A stretch of DNA of 7,957 nucleotides from an uncultured Klebsiella sp. (GCA_902490055.1 CABUCP010000129.1:1-7957); one strand, 5' to 3'; shown: positions 1-7,063, numbered from the stretch's first letter. The notes: generated from the letters alone by a model not told the origin. A program made the numbers and translations.

Positions 1-61
1 GAGCTGTAGGAGCCAAGATAGAGGTCGACAGAAAAAGACGCTACCCTGCCGCCTGATTGAC

Positions 62-72
62 TAAAATATAAC
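62..72 (+). promoter_or_regulatory. possible -10 region for the MltF-like gene
   Basis: An A/T-rich patch 25-35 bases before the start codon contains TAAAAT (62-67) and, overlapping it, TATAAC (67-72), each 5 of 6 to the sigma-70 -10 consensus. No convincing -35 hexamer lies 16-18 bases upstream of either, so this is a weak assignment. The start codon at 97 has only a poor Shine-Dalgarno match (GAG near 85-87). The start is supported mainly by the signal peptide it creates. Confidence 0.25.
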
Positions 73-96
73 CATCTCCCTGCTGAGTACCGCATC

Positions 97-1677
97 ATGA
101 ACATCTTCGGTTATCAACGTTGCCTGGCGACGGTTTCAACCTGTCTCCTGGCCCTGCTTTTTGCCGCCTCCGCTCATGCCGCTACGACAGAAAAACCACC
201 GCCCGCACAGGATGATAAAGCAGCGTTGACCATCGATATGGATCACATCATGCAACCGCAAAAAGGCGACCTCCCCGAGATGCTTAACCGGCGGGCTATC
301 CGGGTGTTAACAACCTACAGCAAGACCTTCTTTTTTATCGACAAAGGAACCCAGCGCGGCGCGACGCACGATCTATTTATCGCTTTAGAGAAAGATCTCA
401 ACAGCAAGCTGGCGAAAGAGAAGATGCTCAAGCAGAAACACCTCAAAGTCCGTATCGTGTTTATCCCGGTAACGCGCGATAACCTGTTCACTGCGCTGAA
501 TGAAGGCAAAGGTGATATTGCCGCCGCCAATCTGACCATTACAACCACCCGTCAGGGGCAGGTTGCCTTCACCACCCCACTCTACAGTAATGTCAAAGAG
601 CTATTGGTATCAGGTCCCTCCTCGCCTGAGGTAAAGAGCCTGGAACAACTCTCTGGTAAAACCGTATTTGTACGGCGATCTTCCAGCTATTACGAAAGCC
701 TGCAGGCGCTAAATGTCCGCTTCGCCAAAGCATCACTGCCGCCGGTCATCCTGCAGGAAGCCCCCGAAGCGCTCGAGGATGAAGATCTACTCGAAATGCT
801 CAACGCCGGATTGATTCCCCTGATCGTGGTGGATCAACATAAAGCGCTTTTCTGGAAACAGGTGTTTCCTAAAATTCAGGTGCATGAAGACATTATCTTG
901 CGTGATGGCGGTAGCATCGCCTGGGCGGTACGCAAAGAGAACCCGCAGCTTCTTGCGGTACTGAATGACTTTGTGAAACGTAATCGTCAGGGCACTACGC
1001 TTGGCAACACCATCCTGCTGCGCTACCTGAAAAGCGCGACCTATGTAAAAAACGCCGCGGCGAACAAAGAACGGGCCAAATTTTTGCAGATGGTCGATAT
1101 CTTCAGAAAATACGGTGAACGCTATGATGTCGACTGGCTGCTGATGGCTGCCCAGGGTTATCAGGAATCTCGACTAAATCAGTCAGTGCGCAGCCACGTT
1201 GGCGCGATCGGCGTGATGCAGGTCATGCCGGCAACCGGCAAAGAGCTGGAGGTTGGCGATATCAAAAAAATCGATCCCAACATTCATGCCGGCGTGAAGT
1301 ATATGCGCTGGATGATTGATCACTACTATGGCGATCAGCCGATGACGCCGCTTAATAAGGCACTGTTTTCGTTCGCTTCATACAACGCGGGCCCGGCGCG
1401 TATTGCCCGCCTGCGCACGGAAACCCAAAAACGCGGCTTTGACCCGAATATCTGGTTTGGCAACGTCGAAAATCTTGCGGCAGAGAAAATCGGCGCTGAA
1501 ACCGTGACCTACGTCAGCAATATCTACAAGTACTACATCGCCTATCGGCTGATTATGGACGATATGGCCCGCAAGCAAAAAGCAACGGCTACGCCGCTAC
1601 CCGCGCCGGGGACAGGTAAACCTCAGCCCGCCGCGGCGCCGCCAACTGCACCTGACGCTCCGACTCCGGCAGCCTGA
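97..1677 (+). CDS. MltF-like periplasmic lytic transglycosylase with solute-binding domain
   Basis: Predicted secreted murein-cleaving enzyme of 526 residues. Residues 1-28 form a Sec signal peptide: Lys-poor N-terminus with R8, hydrophobic core, cleavage likely after AHA28. Residues about 60-315 resemble a bacterial family-3 solute-binding domain (RRAIRVLTTY at its start; GDIAAANLTITTTRQ in the middle, typical of the 'G-x-x-D' segment). Residues about 335-485 are an SLT (soluble lytic transglycosylase) domain. It has the catalytic glutamate E357 in the QESR motif, GAIGVMQVMPAT at 369-380 and SYNAGPARI around 428-436. This order is the MltF architecture, in which the first domain senses muropeptides and modulates the second; here that role is inferred. 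The last ~40 residues form a Pro/Ala-rich, probably disordered tail. The Q-V-M-P form of the SLT motif is closer to ordinary Slt enzymes than to E. coli MltF, and the gene lies beside ssb, so it is probably a paralogue rather than mltF itself. C16 is not a convincing lipobox cysteine. Confidence 0.85.
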   Translation: MNIFGYQRCLATVSTCLLALLFAASAHAATTEKPPPAQDDKAALTIDMDHIMQPQKGDLPEMLNRRAIRVLTTYSKTFFFIDKGTQRGATHDLFIALEKDLNSKLAKEKMLKQKHLKVRIVFIPVTRDNLFTALNEGKGDIAAANLTITTTRQGQVAFTTPLYSNVKELLVSGPSSPEVKSLEQLSGKTVFVRRSSSYYESLQALNVRFAKASLPPVILQEAPEALEDEDLLEMLNAGLIPLIVVDQHKALFWKQVFPKIQVHEDIILRDGGSIAWAVRKENPQLLAVLNDFVKRNRQGTTLGNTILLRYLKSATYVKNAAANKERAKFLQMVDIFRKYGERYDVDWLLMAAQGYQESRLNQSVRSHVGAIGVMQVMPATGKELEVGDIKKIDPNIHAGVKYMRWMIDHYYGDQPMTPLNKALFSFASYNAGPARIARLRTETQKRGFDPNIWFGNVENLAAEKIGAETVTYVSNIYKYYIAYRLIMDDMARKQKATATPLPAPGTGKPQPAAAPPTAPDAPTPAA

Positions 1678-1690
1678 CAGCCAGAAACGA

Positions 1691-1718
1691 AAAAAGCCCC
1701 GACGTATCGGGGCTTTTT
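1691..1718. terminator. bidirectional rho-independent terminator between the MltF-like gene and ssb
   Basis: A perfect 12-bp inverted repeat, AAAAAGCCCCGA (1691-1702) and TCGGGGCTTTTT (1707-1718), encloses a CGTA loop. A G+C-rich stem flanked by A5 on one side and T5 on the other gives a U-tract whichever strand is transcribed. It begins 13 bases after the stop of the upstream gene and lies 39 bases past the ssb stop, so it can end both convergent transcripts. Confidence 0.93.
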
Positions 1719-1757
1719 GCTGATTTACGGCATAGGCAGTAGGTAATAAGGAAAACC

Positions 1758-2285
1758 TTAGAACGGAATGTCGTCGTCGAAGTCCATCGGCGGTTCGTTA
1801 GAAGAAGGCGCTGCCGGGGCCTGCTGCTGCGGACGTGACTGCGCGCCGCCGCTGAACTGGTTGCCGCCCTGCGGCTGCTGGGGCTGACCCCAACCGCCCT
1901 GCTGCTGGCCGCCGCCTGCAGGTGCGCCGCCGCCCTGACGGCCGCCCAGCATTTGCATGGTGCCGCCAACGTTCACCACGACTTCAGTCGTGTACTTGTC
2001 CTGACCGGATTGATCGGTCCATTTGCGGGTACGCAGCTGGCCTTCGATATAAACCTGAGAACCTTTACGCAGGTATTCGCCAGCGACTTCCGCCAGCTTG
2101 CCGAACAGCACAACGCGGTGCCATTCAGTCTGCTCTTTCATTTCGCCGGTTTGCTTATCGCGCCAGGATTCGGAAGTTGCCAGCGTGAAGTTGGCGACAG
2201 CGCCGCCACTTGGCATGTAGCGTACTTCCGGGTCCTGCCCCAGATTACCGACGAGAATCACCTTGTTTACGCCTCTGCTGGCCAT
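1758..2285 (-). CDS. ssb: single-stranded DNA-binding protein SSB
   Basis: Encodes the 175-residue essential SSB, which binds single-stranded DNA as a tetramer during replication, recombination and repair and recruits partner proteins. Residues 1 to ~112 are the OB-fold. They start [20 protein letters not shown] and carry the DNA-stacking residues W41, W55, F61 and W89 and the tetramer-contact residue H56. Residues ~115-165 are a flexible Gly/Gln/Pro-rich linker. The end is the acidic MDFDDDIPF tip that docks partners such as Exo I, RecQ and DnaG. The frame is open 23 codons further upstream. I chose the start at 2285 because it matches the family N-terminus and has an AGGAG ribosome site eight bases upstream. 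The family length is about 175-178, so it is complete. It is divergent from uvrA across a shared LexA operator. Confidence 0.98.
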   Translation of the reverse strand: MASRGVNKVILVGNLGQDPEVRYMPSGGAVANFTLATSESWRDKQTGEMKEQTEWHRVVLFGKLAEVAGEYLRKGSQVYIEGQLRTRKWTDQSGQDKYTTEVVVNVGGTMQMLGGRQGGGAPAGGGQQQGGWGQPQQPQGGNQFSGGAQSRPQQQAPAAPSSNEPPMDFDDDIPF

Positions 2286-2430
2286 GTTCGAATCTCCTGA
2301 ATAATACGTTTTGTATAAGTGTAAACCGGGAATTCTAACATCACAAAGGGACAATTAGATAGCTGCGAAGCCAATTCCAGAAAACATCCCGCCGCTATGC
2401 AAATTTTCACCCGCTTCCCGTTGCGCCATT

Positions 2431-2457
2431 CCAATACTGTATATCCAGACAGGTCAA
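2431..2457 (-). promoter_or_regulatory. candidate SOS-controlled ssb promoter
   Basis: Read on the minus strand, TTGACC (2452-2457, 5 of 6 to the -35 consensus) lies 15 bases before TATTGG (2431-2436, a poor -10). The LexA operator sits almost exactly over it. E. coli ssb is known to have several promoters, one of which is LexA-repressed and distal, and this position fits that one. The short spacer and weak -10 keep confidence low. I could not place the ssb-proximal promoters, expected between about 2300 and 2380, with any certainty. Confidence 0.35.
2435..2454. promoter_or_regulatory. LexA operator (SOS box) shared by uvrA and ssb
   Basis: The 16-bp core CTGTATATCCAGACAG (2437-2452) fits the LexA consensus CTGT-N8-ACAG in all eight conserved positions, with the usual TA before it. 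It lies in the divergent region, just upstream of the uvrA -10 element and over the candidate ssb -35. LexA binding should therefore repress uvrA and the distal ssb promoter until DNA damage triggers LexA self-cleavage. The same arrangement is well established for E. coli uvrA-ssb. Confidence 0.95.
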
Positions 2458-2461
2458 GTTG

Positions 2462-2470
2462 TGTCATAAT
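2462..2470 (+). promoter_or_regulatory. extended -10 promoter of uvrA
   Basis: TGTCATAAT contains a -10 hexamer CATAAT (2465-2470, 5 of 6) preceded by the extended-10 TGn motif. No good -35 hexamer is found 16-18 bases upstream, where the LexA operator sits instead. An extended -10 commonly compensates for a weak -35. Transcription would start near 2477, which puts the operator at roughly -23 to -42, a classic repressing position. Confidence 0.6.
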
Positions 2471-2539
2471 TAGCCGTTTCTGCCGTTTGTCCTGCAAGCA
2501 AATCTGGCAATCCGTGTATCTACCTACCGGGAAAGGTGA

Positions 2540-5365
2540 ATGGATAAGATCGAAGTTCGGGGCGCCCGCACCCATAATCTCAAAAACATCAACCTCGTCA
2601 TCCCGCGCGACAAACTGATTGTCGTCACCGGGCTTTCTGGGTCTGGCAAATCCTCACTCGCTTTCGACACCCTGTATGCCGAAGGCCAGCGTCGCTACGT
2701 CGAATCGCTCTCCGCCTACGCGCGACAGTTCCTGTCGTTGATGGAGAAACCGGACGTCGATCATATCGAAGGGCTGTCGCCGGCGATTTCTATCGAACAG
2801 AAATCGACCTCCCACAACCCCCGTTCGACGGTAGGGACGATTACCGAAATCCACGACTATCTGCGTCTGCTGTACGCCCGCGTCGGCGAACCGCGCTGCC
2901 CGGACCATGACGTCCCGCTGGCCGCGCAAACCGTCAGCCAGATGGTCGATAACGTGCTCTCACAGCCGGAAGGCCAGCGTCTGATGCTGCTGGCGCCCAT
3001 CATTAAAGAGCGCAAGGGCGAACACACTAAAACCCTGGAGAATCTGGCCAGCCAGGGCTACATTCGCGCGCGGATCGACGGCGAAGTCTGCGATCTCTCG
3101 GATCCGCCGAAATTAGAGCTGCAAAAGAAACATACGATCGAAGTAGTCATCGATCGCTTTAAAGTACGTGACGATCTGGCTCAGCGCCTGGCGGAGTCGT
3201 TCGAAACCGCGCTGGAGCTCTCCGGCGGTACCGCGATCGTCTCAAATATGGATGACAGCAAAGCGGAAGAACTGCTGTTCTCAGCCAACTTCGCCTGCCC
3301 AATTTGCGGCTATAGCATGCGCGAGCTGGAACCTCGTCTGTTCTCCTTCAACAACCCGGCGGGCGCCTGCCCAACCTGTGACGGTCTTGGCGTCCAGCAG
3401 TATTTCGACCCCGACCGCGTGATCCAGAATCCGGAGCTATCGCTGGCCGGCGGCGCGATCCGCGGCTGGGATCGCCGTAACTTCTACTATTTCCAGATGC
3501 TGAAGTCGCTGGCGGACCACTATAAGTTCGACGTCGAAGCGCCGTGGGGTACCCTCAGCGCCAGCGTGCAGAAAGTCGTGCTGTACGGTTCCGGCAAAGA
3601 GAACATTGAATTCAAATATATGAACGACCGCGGCGATACTTCAGTGCGCCGCCATCCGTTCGAAGGCGTGCTGCACAACATGGAGCGCCGTTACAAAGAG
3701 ACGGAATCCAGCGCGGTGCGCGAAGAGCTGGCGAAATTCATCAGCAACCGTCCATGCGCCAGCTGCGACGGTACGCGTCTGCGTCGCGAAGCGCGCCACG
3801 TGTTTGTGGAAAACACCCCGCTGCCGACGATTTCCGATATGAGCATCGGCCACGCAATGGACTTCTTCAACAACCTGAAGCTGTCCGGGCAGCGGGCGCA
3901 AATTGCCGAGAAAGTACTGAAAGAGATTGGCGACCGCCTGAAGTTCCTCGTTAACGTCGGTCTGAATTACCTGACGCTCTCCCGCTCGGCGGAAACGCTC
4001 TCCGGCGGCGAAGCTCAGCGTATTCGTCTGGCAAGCCAGATTGGCGCAGGGCTGGTTGGCGTGATGTACGTACTGGATGAACCCTCTATCGGTCTGCATC
4101 AGCGTGATAACGAACGCCTGCTCGGTACGCTTATCCACCTGCGTAATCTGGGCAACACGGTGATCGTCGTTGAACATGATGAAGATGCCATCCGCGCCGC
4201 CGACCACGTGATTGATATCGGTCCAGGCGCTGGCGTCCACGGCGGCCAGGTGGTGGCGGAAGGCCCGCTGGAAGCCATTATGGCGGTGCCGGAGTCTCTC
4301 ACCGGGCAGTACATGAGCGGTAAACGCAAAATCGAAGTACCGAAACAGCGTGTTGCAGCCGATCCGGAAAAAGTACTGAAGCTGACCGGCGCCCGCGGCA
4401 ACAACCTGAAGGACGTGACGCTCACGCTACCGGTTGGCCTGTTTACCTGTATTACCGGCGTCTCCGGTTCCGGTAAATCAACGCTAATTAACGACACGCT
4501 GTTCCCGATCGCCCAACGCCAGTTGAACGGCGCGACGATTGCCGAGCCAGCGCCGTATCGCGATGTTCAGGGGCTGGAGCACTTCGATAAGGTCATCGAT
4601 ATCGACCAGAGCCCGATCGGCCGTACGCCACGCTCCAACCCTGCTACCTATACCGGCGTGTTTACCCCGGTGCGCGAGCTGTTCGCCGGGGTACCGGAAT
4701 CACGTTCACGCGGCTATACGCCGGGCCGCTTCAGTTTTAACGTCCGCGGCGGTCGCTGCGAAGCCTGTCAGGGCGATGGCGTCATCAAGGTCGAAATGCA
4801 CTTCCTGCCGGACATCTACGTTCCGTGCGACCAGTGCAAAGGCAAACGCTATAACCGCGAAACGCTGGAAATTAAATACAAGGGTAAAACCATCCATGAA
4901 GTGCTGGATATGACCATCGAAGAAGCACGTGAATTCTTTGATGCCGTACCGGCGCTGGCACGCAAGCTGCAGACCCTGATGGATGTTGGCCTGACCTATA
5001 TTCGTCTTGGCCAGTCGGCCACGACGCTTTCCGGCGGCGAGGCCCAGCGCGTGAAGCTCGCGCGCGAGCTCTCCAAACGCGGAACCGGGCAGACGCTATA
5101 TATTCTCGATGAGCCGACTACCGGTCTGCACTTCGCCGATATCCAACAGCTTCTGGATGTGCTGCACCAGCTGCGCGATCAGGGCAACACCATCGTGGTC
5201 ATTGAGCACAATCTCGATGTGATCAAAACCGCGGACTGGATTGTCGATCTCGGTCCGGAAGGCGGCAGCGGCGGTGGGGAAATCCTCGTCTCCGGCACGC
5301 CGGAAACCGTTGCCGAATGCGAAGCTTCGCATACGGCACGCTTCCTGAAACCGCTGCTCAAGTAA
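2540..5365 (+). CDS. uvrA: excinuclease ABC subunit A (UvrA)
   Basis: DNA-damage sensor of nucleotide excision repair, a cytoplasmic ABC-type ATPase dimer that finds bulky lesions and loads UvrB. It has 941 residues against 940 in E. coli, as I recall it, with one extra C-terminal Lys (FLKPLLK). Two ATPase modules are intact. The first has Walker A GLSGSGKS with K37, signature LSGGEAQR at 487-494 and Walker B D513-E514. The second has Walker A GVSGSGKS with K646, signature LSGGEAQR at 830-837 and Walker B D857-E858. Zinc-binding Cys pairs occur at C253-x2-C256 with CPTC about 25 residues on, and at C740-x2-C743 with CDQC about 20 residues on. The start [14 protein letters not shown] matches the family N-terminus, with a purine-rich GGGAAAGG site at 2529-2536 just upstream. 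The gene is transcribed alone, under the LexA operator at 2435-2454, and is followed by its own hairpin terminator. Confidence 0.99.
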   Translation: MDKIEVRGARTHNLKNINLVIPRDKLIVVTGLSGSGKSSLAFDTLYAEGQRRYVESLSAYARQFLSLMEKPDVDHIEGLSPAISIEQKSTSHNPRSTVGTITEIHDYLRLLYARVGEPRCPDHDVPLAAQTVSQMVDNVLSQPEGQRLMLLAPIIKERKGEHTKTLENLASQGYIRARIDGEVCDLSDPPKLELQKKHTIEVVIDRFKVRDDLAQRLAESFETALELSGGTAIVSNMDDSKAEELLFSANFACPICGYSMRELEPRLFSFNNPAGACPTCDGLGVQQYFDPDRVIQNPELSLAGGAIRGWDRRNFYYFQMLKSLADHYKFDVEAPWGTLSASVQKVVLYGSGKENIEFKYMNDRGDTSVRRHPFEGVLHNMERRYKETESSAVREELAKFISNRPCASCDGTRLRREARHVFVENTPLPTISDMSIGHAMDFFNNLKLSGQRAQIAEKVLKEIGDRLKFLVNVGLNYLTLSRSAETLSGGEAQRIRLASQIGAGLVGVMYVLDEPSIGLHQRDNERLLGTLIHLRNLGNTVIVVEHDEDAIRAADHVIDIGPGAGVHGGQVVAEGPLEAIMAVPESLTGQYMSGKRKIEVPKQRVAADPEKVLKLTGARGNNLKDVTLTLPVGLFTCITGVSGSGKSTLINDTLFPIAQRQLNGATIAEPAPYRDVQGLEHFDKVIDIDQSPIGRTPRSNPATYTGVFTPVRELFAGVPESRSRGYTPGRFSFNVRGGRCEACQGDGVIKVEMHFLPDIYVPCDQCKGKRYNRETLEIKYKGKTIHEVLDMTIEEAREFFDAVPALARKLQTLMDVGLTYIRLGQSATTLSGGEAQRVKLARELSKRGTGQTLYILDEPTTGLHFADIQQLLDVLHQLRDQGNTIVVIEHNLDVIKTADWIVDLGPEGGSGGGEILVSGTPETVAECEASHTARFLKPLLK

Positions 5366-5371
5366 GCTCTC

Positions 5372-5417
5372 AGGCCTCTTCCCACTGCGGAAGGGGCCTC
5401 ATTTCATCTCATCTTTT
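5372..5417 (+). terminator. rho-independent terminator after uvrA
   Basis: An 11-bp stem, AGGCCTCTTCC (5372-5382) with GGAAGGGGCCT (5389-5399), has one wobble pair and a six-base loop. It starts seven bases after the uvrA stop. The following sequence is pyrimidine-rich but has only a broken T-tract (ATTTCATCTCATCTTTT), so termination may be incomplete and some uvrA transcript could reach the lipoprotein gene. Confidence 0.75.
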
Positions 5418-5435
5418 CACAATGAGGCTTTGTGA
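5417..5435. repeat. short inverted repeat upstream of the lipoprotein gene
   Basis: TCACAA (5417-5422) and TTGTGA (5430-5435) form a perfect 6-bp inverted repeat with seven bases between. The half-site order is the reverse of a CRP site (TGTGA-N6-TCACA), so I do not call it one. It could be a hairpin or a binding site; no function can be assigned from sequence. Confidence 0.35.
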
Positions 5436-5436
5436 T

Positions 5437-5475
5437 TTGCCCACCTCCTCACTCTGACGTCTGATAGCGGCTATC
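5437..5475 (+). promoter_or_regulatory. weak candidate promoter with overlapping palindromic operator
   Basis: TTGCCC (5437-5442) and TCTGAT (5460-5465) are each 4 of 6 to sigma-70 hexamers, at the ideal 17-base spacing. A perfect odd palindrome, GATAGC-G-GCTATC (5463-5475), overlaps the -10 and the predicted start near 5472, where a repressor would block initiation. It ends 22 bases before the lipoprotein start codon. The palindrome is seen directly; promoter and operator roles are inference. Confidence 0.35.
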
Positions 5476-5497
5476 GCCTACTGACGCCGGGAAACTC

Positions 5498-5905
5498 ATG
5501 CGAGCACAACGTCTTACTTCATTATTGTTCATCGCCGCCGCGCTATGCGCGTTGAGCGCCTGCTCATGGATAGGCCGCTACAACGAGACGGCCTATCAGC
5601 AATTGATTACGCTCAGACAGCTGCATTTGCAGTTTATCGCCACCGCCGCAACCAACAATGACCAAAAGCTGGCAGAAGAAGACGAACAGATTCGTCAGCA
5701 GTTTGACCAGGCGCTGGACCACGGCGATGCGCTACGTCGCGATAACCTCAAGCTGCTGGAAGGCAACTATCTACGCGTCTATGCTCATCGCGCCATGCAG
5801 GATGCGCCCTTTAGCGCCGCCGAAACGACGTATTTATCCCGGCAGACCGTGTATCTTTATCAGCAAGCTATCGCCGGAGAGCGCCAGCGATCGGGGAGGA
5901 AATGA
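5498..5905 (+). CDS. small putative lipoprotein, function unknown
   Basis: A 135-residue protein with a textbook lipoprotein signal. It has R2 and R5, a hydrophobic stretch at 6-18 and the lipobox L19-S-A-C22. Lipidation at C22 would leave a 114-residue mature protein. Residue +2 is Ser rather than Asp, which by the Lol rule favours the outer membrane. The mature part is rich in Gln, Glu, Leu and Ala and looks almost wholly helical, with charged stretches such as KLAEEDEQIRQQFDQALDHGD. It has no Cys beyond the signal region and no recognisable catalytic motif. I do not recognise the family. A GGGA ribosome site lies just upstream, and the signal peptide fixes the start. The stop overlaps the start of the next gene (ATGA), so the two are one translational unit. 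I do not recall this gene between uvrA and yjbR in E. coli. Confidence 0.85.
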   Translation: MRAQRLTSLLFIAAALCALSACSWIGRYNETAYQQLITLRQLHLQFIATAATNNDQKLAEEDEQIRQQFDQALDHGDALRRDNLKLLEGNYLRVYAHRAMQDAPFSAAETTYLSRQTVYLYQQAIAGERQRSGRK

Positions 5906-6222
5906 TGTCAGCCACGATGGATATCCGCGCGCTGCTATCCGCTTGCGCCATCGAAAGCGCCGAGTGGCTGCCGCTACTCAATGAAGTCCTTAGCGACGAC
6001 CAACGCGAAGTCCGCGACAGCGGCGCCTTTTTACTGCAAGCTCTGCAGGAAAAGGCCCGCGGCTGGCTGACTGAAGACGATTTGAGGCTGTTACTGGAAG
6101 GCCAGCGTGATCTCGCCCGCCTTCGCGCTAACAGCGAGAATATTGCGCGCCAGACGCGGCTTCAGTCGACGCTGCTACGTCTTTTCGATATCACGCTGCT
6201 GGCCCTGAAGGGCGCGCTATAG
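5902..6222 (+). CDS. 106-residue Leu-rich protein coupled to the lipoprotein, function unknown
   Basis: A small, probably cytoplasmic, helical protein without signal peptide or clear membrane segment. The N-terminal half is acidic (ESAEWLPLLNEVLSDDQREVRD). The middle is Arg/Leu-rich (LLLEGQRDLARLRANSENIARQTRLQ). The last 15 residues (LRLFDITLLALKGAL) form a hydrophobic amphipathic helix that might bind a membrane or a partner. I do not recognise the family. It follows a strong GGGGAGGA ribosome site (5893-5900) placed inside the end of the lipoprotein gene. Two adjacent ATGs compete: the one at 5902 overlaps the upstream stop but is only one base from that site. The one at 5905 has better spacing, giving 105 residues. 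The stop TAG at 6220-6222 is one base from the stop of convergent yjbR. Coupled translation implies a job shared with the lipoprotein. Confidence 0.8.
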   Translation: MMSATMDIRALLSACAIESAEWLPLLNEVLSDDQREVRDSGAFLLQALQEKARGWLTEDDLRLLLEGQRDLARLRANSENIARQTRLQSTLLRLFDITLLALKGAL

Positions 6223-6223
6223 G

Positions 6224-6577
6224 CTAAGATAAGAGCCGACGCTTATCTTCTGACAGCAGATCGATCGCCTGCTGGTATGAGGCATCCACCAGGTAGTAAA
6301 TCTGCGAATCCGGCAGGGAACCATCAAGGAAAACCGTGCTCCAGTGAGCTTTATTCAGATGTCGGCTGGGGCGAACGTCGCGATGCTGCTCCCGCAGCAG
6401 CTCGGCAAGCTCCGGGCTTGCCTTCAGCGATACCGCCGGGCGCTTATCTTCCACCTCTTTTACCATCGCGAATAGCACGTCTGCGACCTTAATTTGCGTC
6501 GCTTTCCAGTCGCTATGTACGCTTTGCTCCGCACCCGGCTTCGTCATGCAATACTGTAGTAAATCCGATATGGTCAT
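6224..6577 (-). CDS. yjbR: MmcQ/YjbR-family protein
   Basis: A 117-residue cytoplasmic protein of the MmcQ/YjbR family (E. coli YjbR is 118). The family has a CyaY-like fold described as a double-wing DNA-binding motif, but no established cellular role. Recognisable parts are the N-terminus MTISDLLQYCMTKPGAEQS, the KVADVLFAM strand around residues 30-38, the conserved SRHLNKAHWSTV segment near residues 75-86 and the SYQQAIDLL helix near the end. The frame is open 35 codons upstream, but that extension lies inside yjbQ. The start at 6577 matches the family and has a GGGAG site nine bases upstream, within the last codons of yjbQ. The yjbQ stop is only four bases before this start, so the two genes are one operon and probably translationally coupled. 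No separate promoter is evident. Confidence 0.95.
   Translation of the reverse strand: MTISDLLQYCMTKPGAEQSVHSDWKATQIKVADVLFAMVKEVEDKRPAVSLKASPELAELLREQHRDVRPSRHLNKAHWSTVFLDGSLPDSQIYYLVDASYQQAIDLLSEDKRRLLS
6226..6249. repeat. inverted repeat at the convergent gene ends
   Basis: AAGATAAG (6226-6233) and CTTATCTT (6242-6249) form a perfect 8-bp inverted repeat around an eight-base spacer. It starts four bases after the stop of the 106-aa gene and lies inside the last codons of yjbR. It is A/T-rich and lacks a T-tract, so it is not a standard terminator. There is no other room for a terminator between these convergent genes, so it may slow polymerase or stabilise 3' ends. Confidence 0.5.
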
Positions 6578-6581
6578 CTTT

Positions 6582-6998
6582 TTATTCTCCCGTGAGCGTG
6601 GCGACGATATGCCGCGAGCCGCCGTGAATACGATGCTCCCCCAGCCAGATCCCCTGCCAGGTCCCCAACATAACGTTGCCATTTTGTACCGGCAGCATCA
6701 GGGAAACGCCCAGCATCGATGATTTAATGTGCGAGGGCATATCATCAGGACCTTCATAGTCGTGTTCATACGGCGCGTTGTCTGGGACGGCGTTGAGAAA
6801 ATGCTGTTCCATATCAAAACGGACGGTGGGATCGCAGTTCTCATTCAACGTCAGGGAAGCGGAAGTATGCTGGAGCAACAGATGCAGCAGGCCCACCTTA
6901 ACTCGCGATAGCTCGCAGATTTGGCCCAGAATTTCGTTGGTAACCAGATGGAAACCACGAGATTTAGGGCCCAATATCAGGGTTTGCTGATGCCACAT
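6582..6998 (-). CDS. yjbQ: YjbQ, UPF0047/YjbQ-family protein
   Basis: A 138-residue cytoplasmic protein, the same length as E. coli YjbQ, of the YjbQ/UPF0047 family. Family members form trimers and have been reported to give weak thiamin-phosphate synthase activity when overexpressed; the natural role is not settled. Conserved family motifs are present: RGFHLVT at 14-20, QHTSAS at 43-48, LNENCDP at 51-57, HDYEG at 79-83, HIKSS at 90-94 and the glycine-rich [12 protein letters not shown] at 112-123. H44, H79, H90 and E121-H122 are candidate metal or active-site residues by conservation. The start at 6998 has an excellent AAGGAG site (7005-7010) six bases upstream. It leads directly into yjbR. 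It follows aphA on the same strand beyond a terminator, and I found no convincing promoter in the 125-base gap, so read-through or a weak promoter must feed it. Confidence 0.96.
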   Translation of the reverse strand: MWHQQTLILGPKSRGFHLVTNEILGQICELSRVKVGLLHLLLQHTSASLTLNENCDPTVRFDMEQHFLNAVPDNAPYEHDYEGPDDMPSHIKSSMLGVSLMLPVQNGNVMLGTWQGIWLGEHRIHGGSRHIVATLTGE

Positions 6999-7063
6999 AA
7001 ACCACTCCTTTATACCGTGAATCCTTCTTAGTGTGCAGCAAGAAGCGAAAAGGTAAAACCTCG

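Noticed and set aside
142..144. C16 of the MltF-like protein as a lipidation cysteine
   Set aside because: The residues before it (V-S-T) are a poor lipobox and most of the hydrophobic core comes after it; cleavage after AHA28 fits better.
1795..1935. Repeat array in the ssb linker
   Set aside because: The repetitive look comes from Gly/Gln/Pro codons of the normal disordered SSB linker; there are no regular spacers as in CRISPR.
1589..1969. 126-codon minus-strand open frame overlapping the ends of the MltF-like gene and ssb
   Set aside because: It crosses the terminator at 1691-1718 and overlaps two confirmed genes in another frame; its composition is Ala/Arg/Ser-rich shadow coding.
1953..2300. 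115-codon plus-strand open frame opposite ssb
   Set aside because: It is antisense to the conserved OB-fold of ssb, with no ribosome site or domain of its own.
2286..2354. Upstream extension of the ssb frame by 23 codons
   Set aside because: The extra residues do not match SSB. The ATG at 2285 has a proper AGGAG site and gives the conserved MASRGVNK start.
3641..4240. 199-codon open frame antisense to uvrA
   Set aside because: It lies wholly inside the strongly conserved uvrA gene, shows no recognisable domain, and is the expected mirror of G+C-rich codon use.
5417..5435. CRP site upstream of the lipoprotein gene
   Set aside because: The half-sites TCACA and TGTGA are in the inverted order compared with the CRP consensus, so only a plain inverted repeat is reported.
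6578..6682. 35-codon N-terminal extension of yjbR
   Set aside because: It overlaps yjbQ out of frame, and the family N-terminus MTISDLLQYC starts at 6577 with a good ribosome site.
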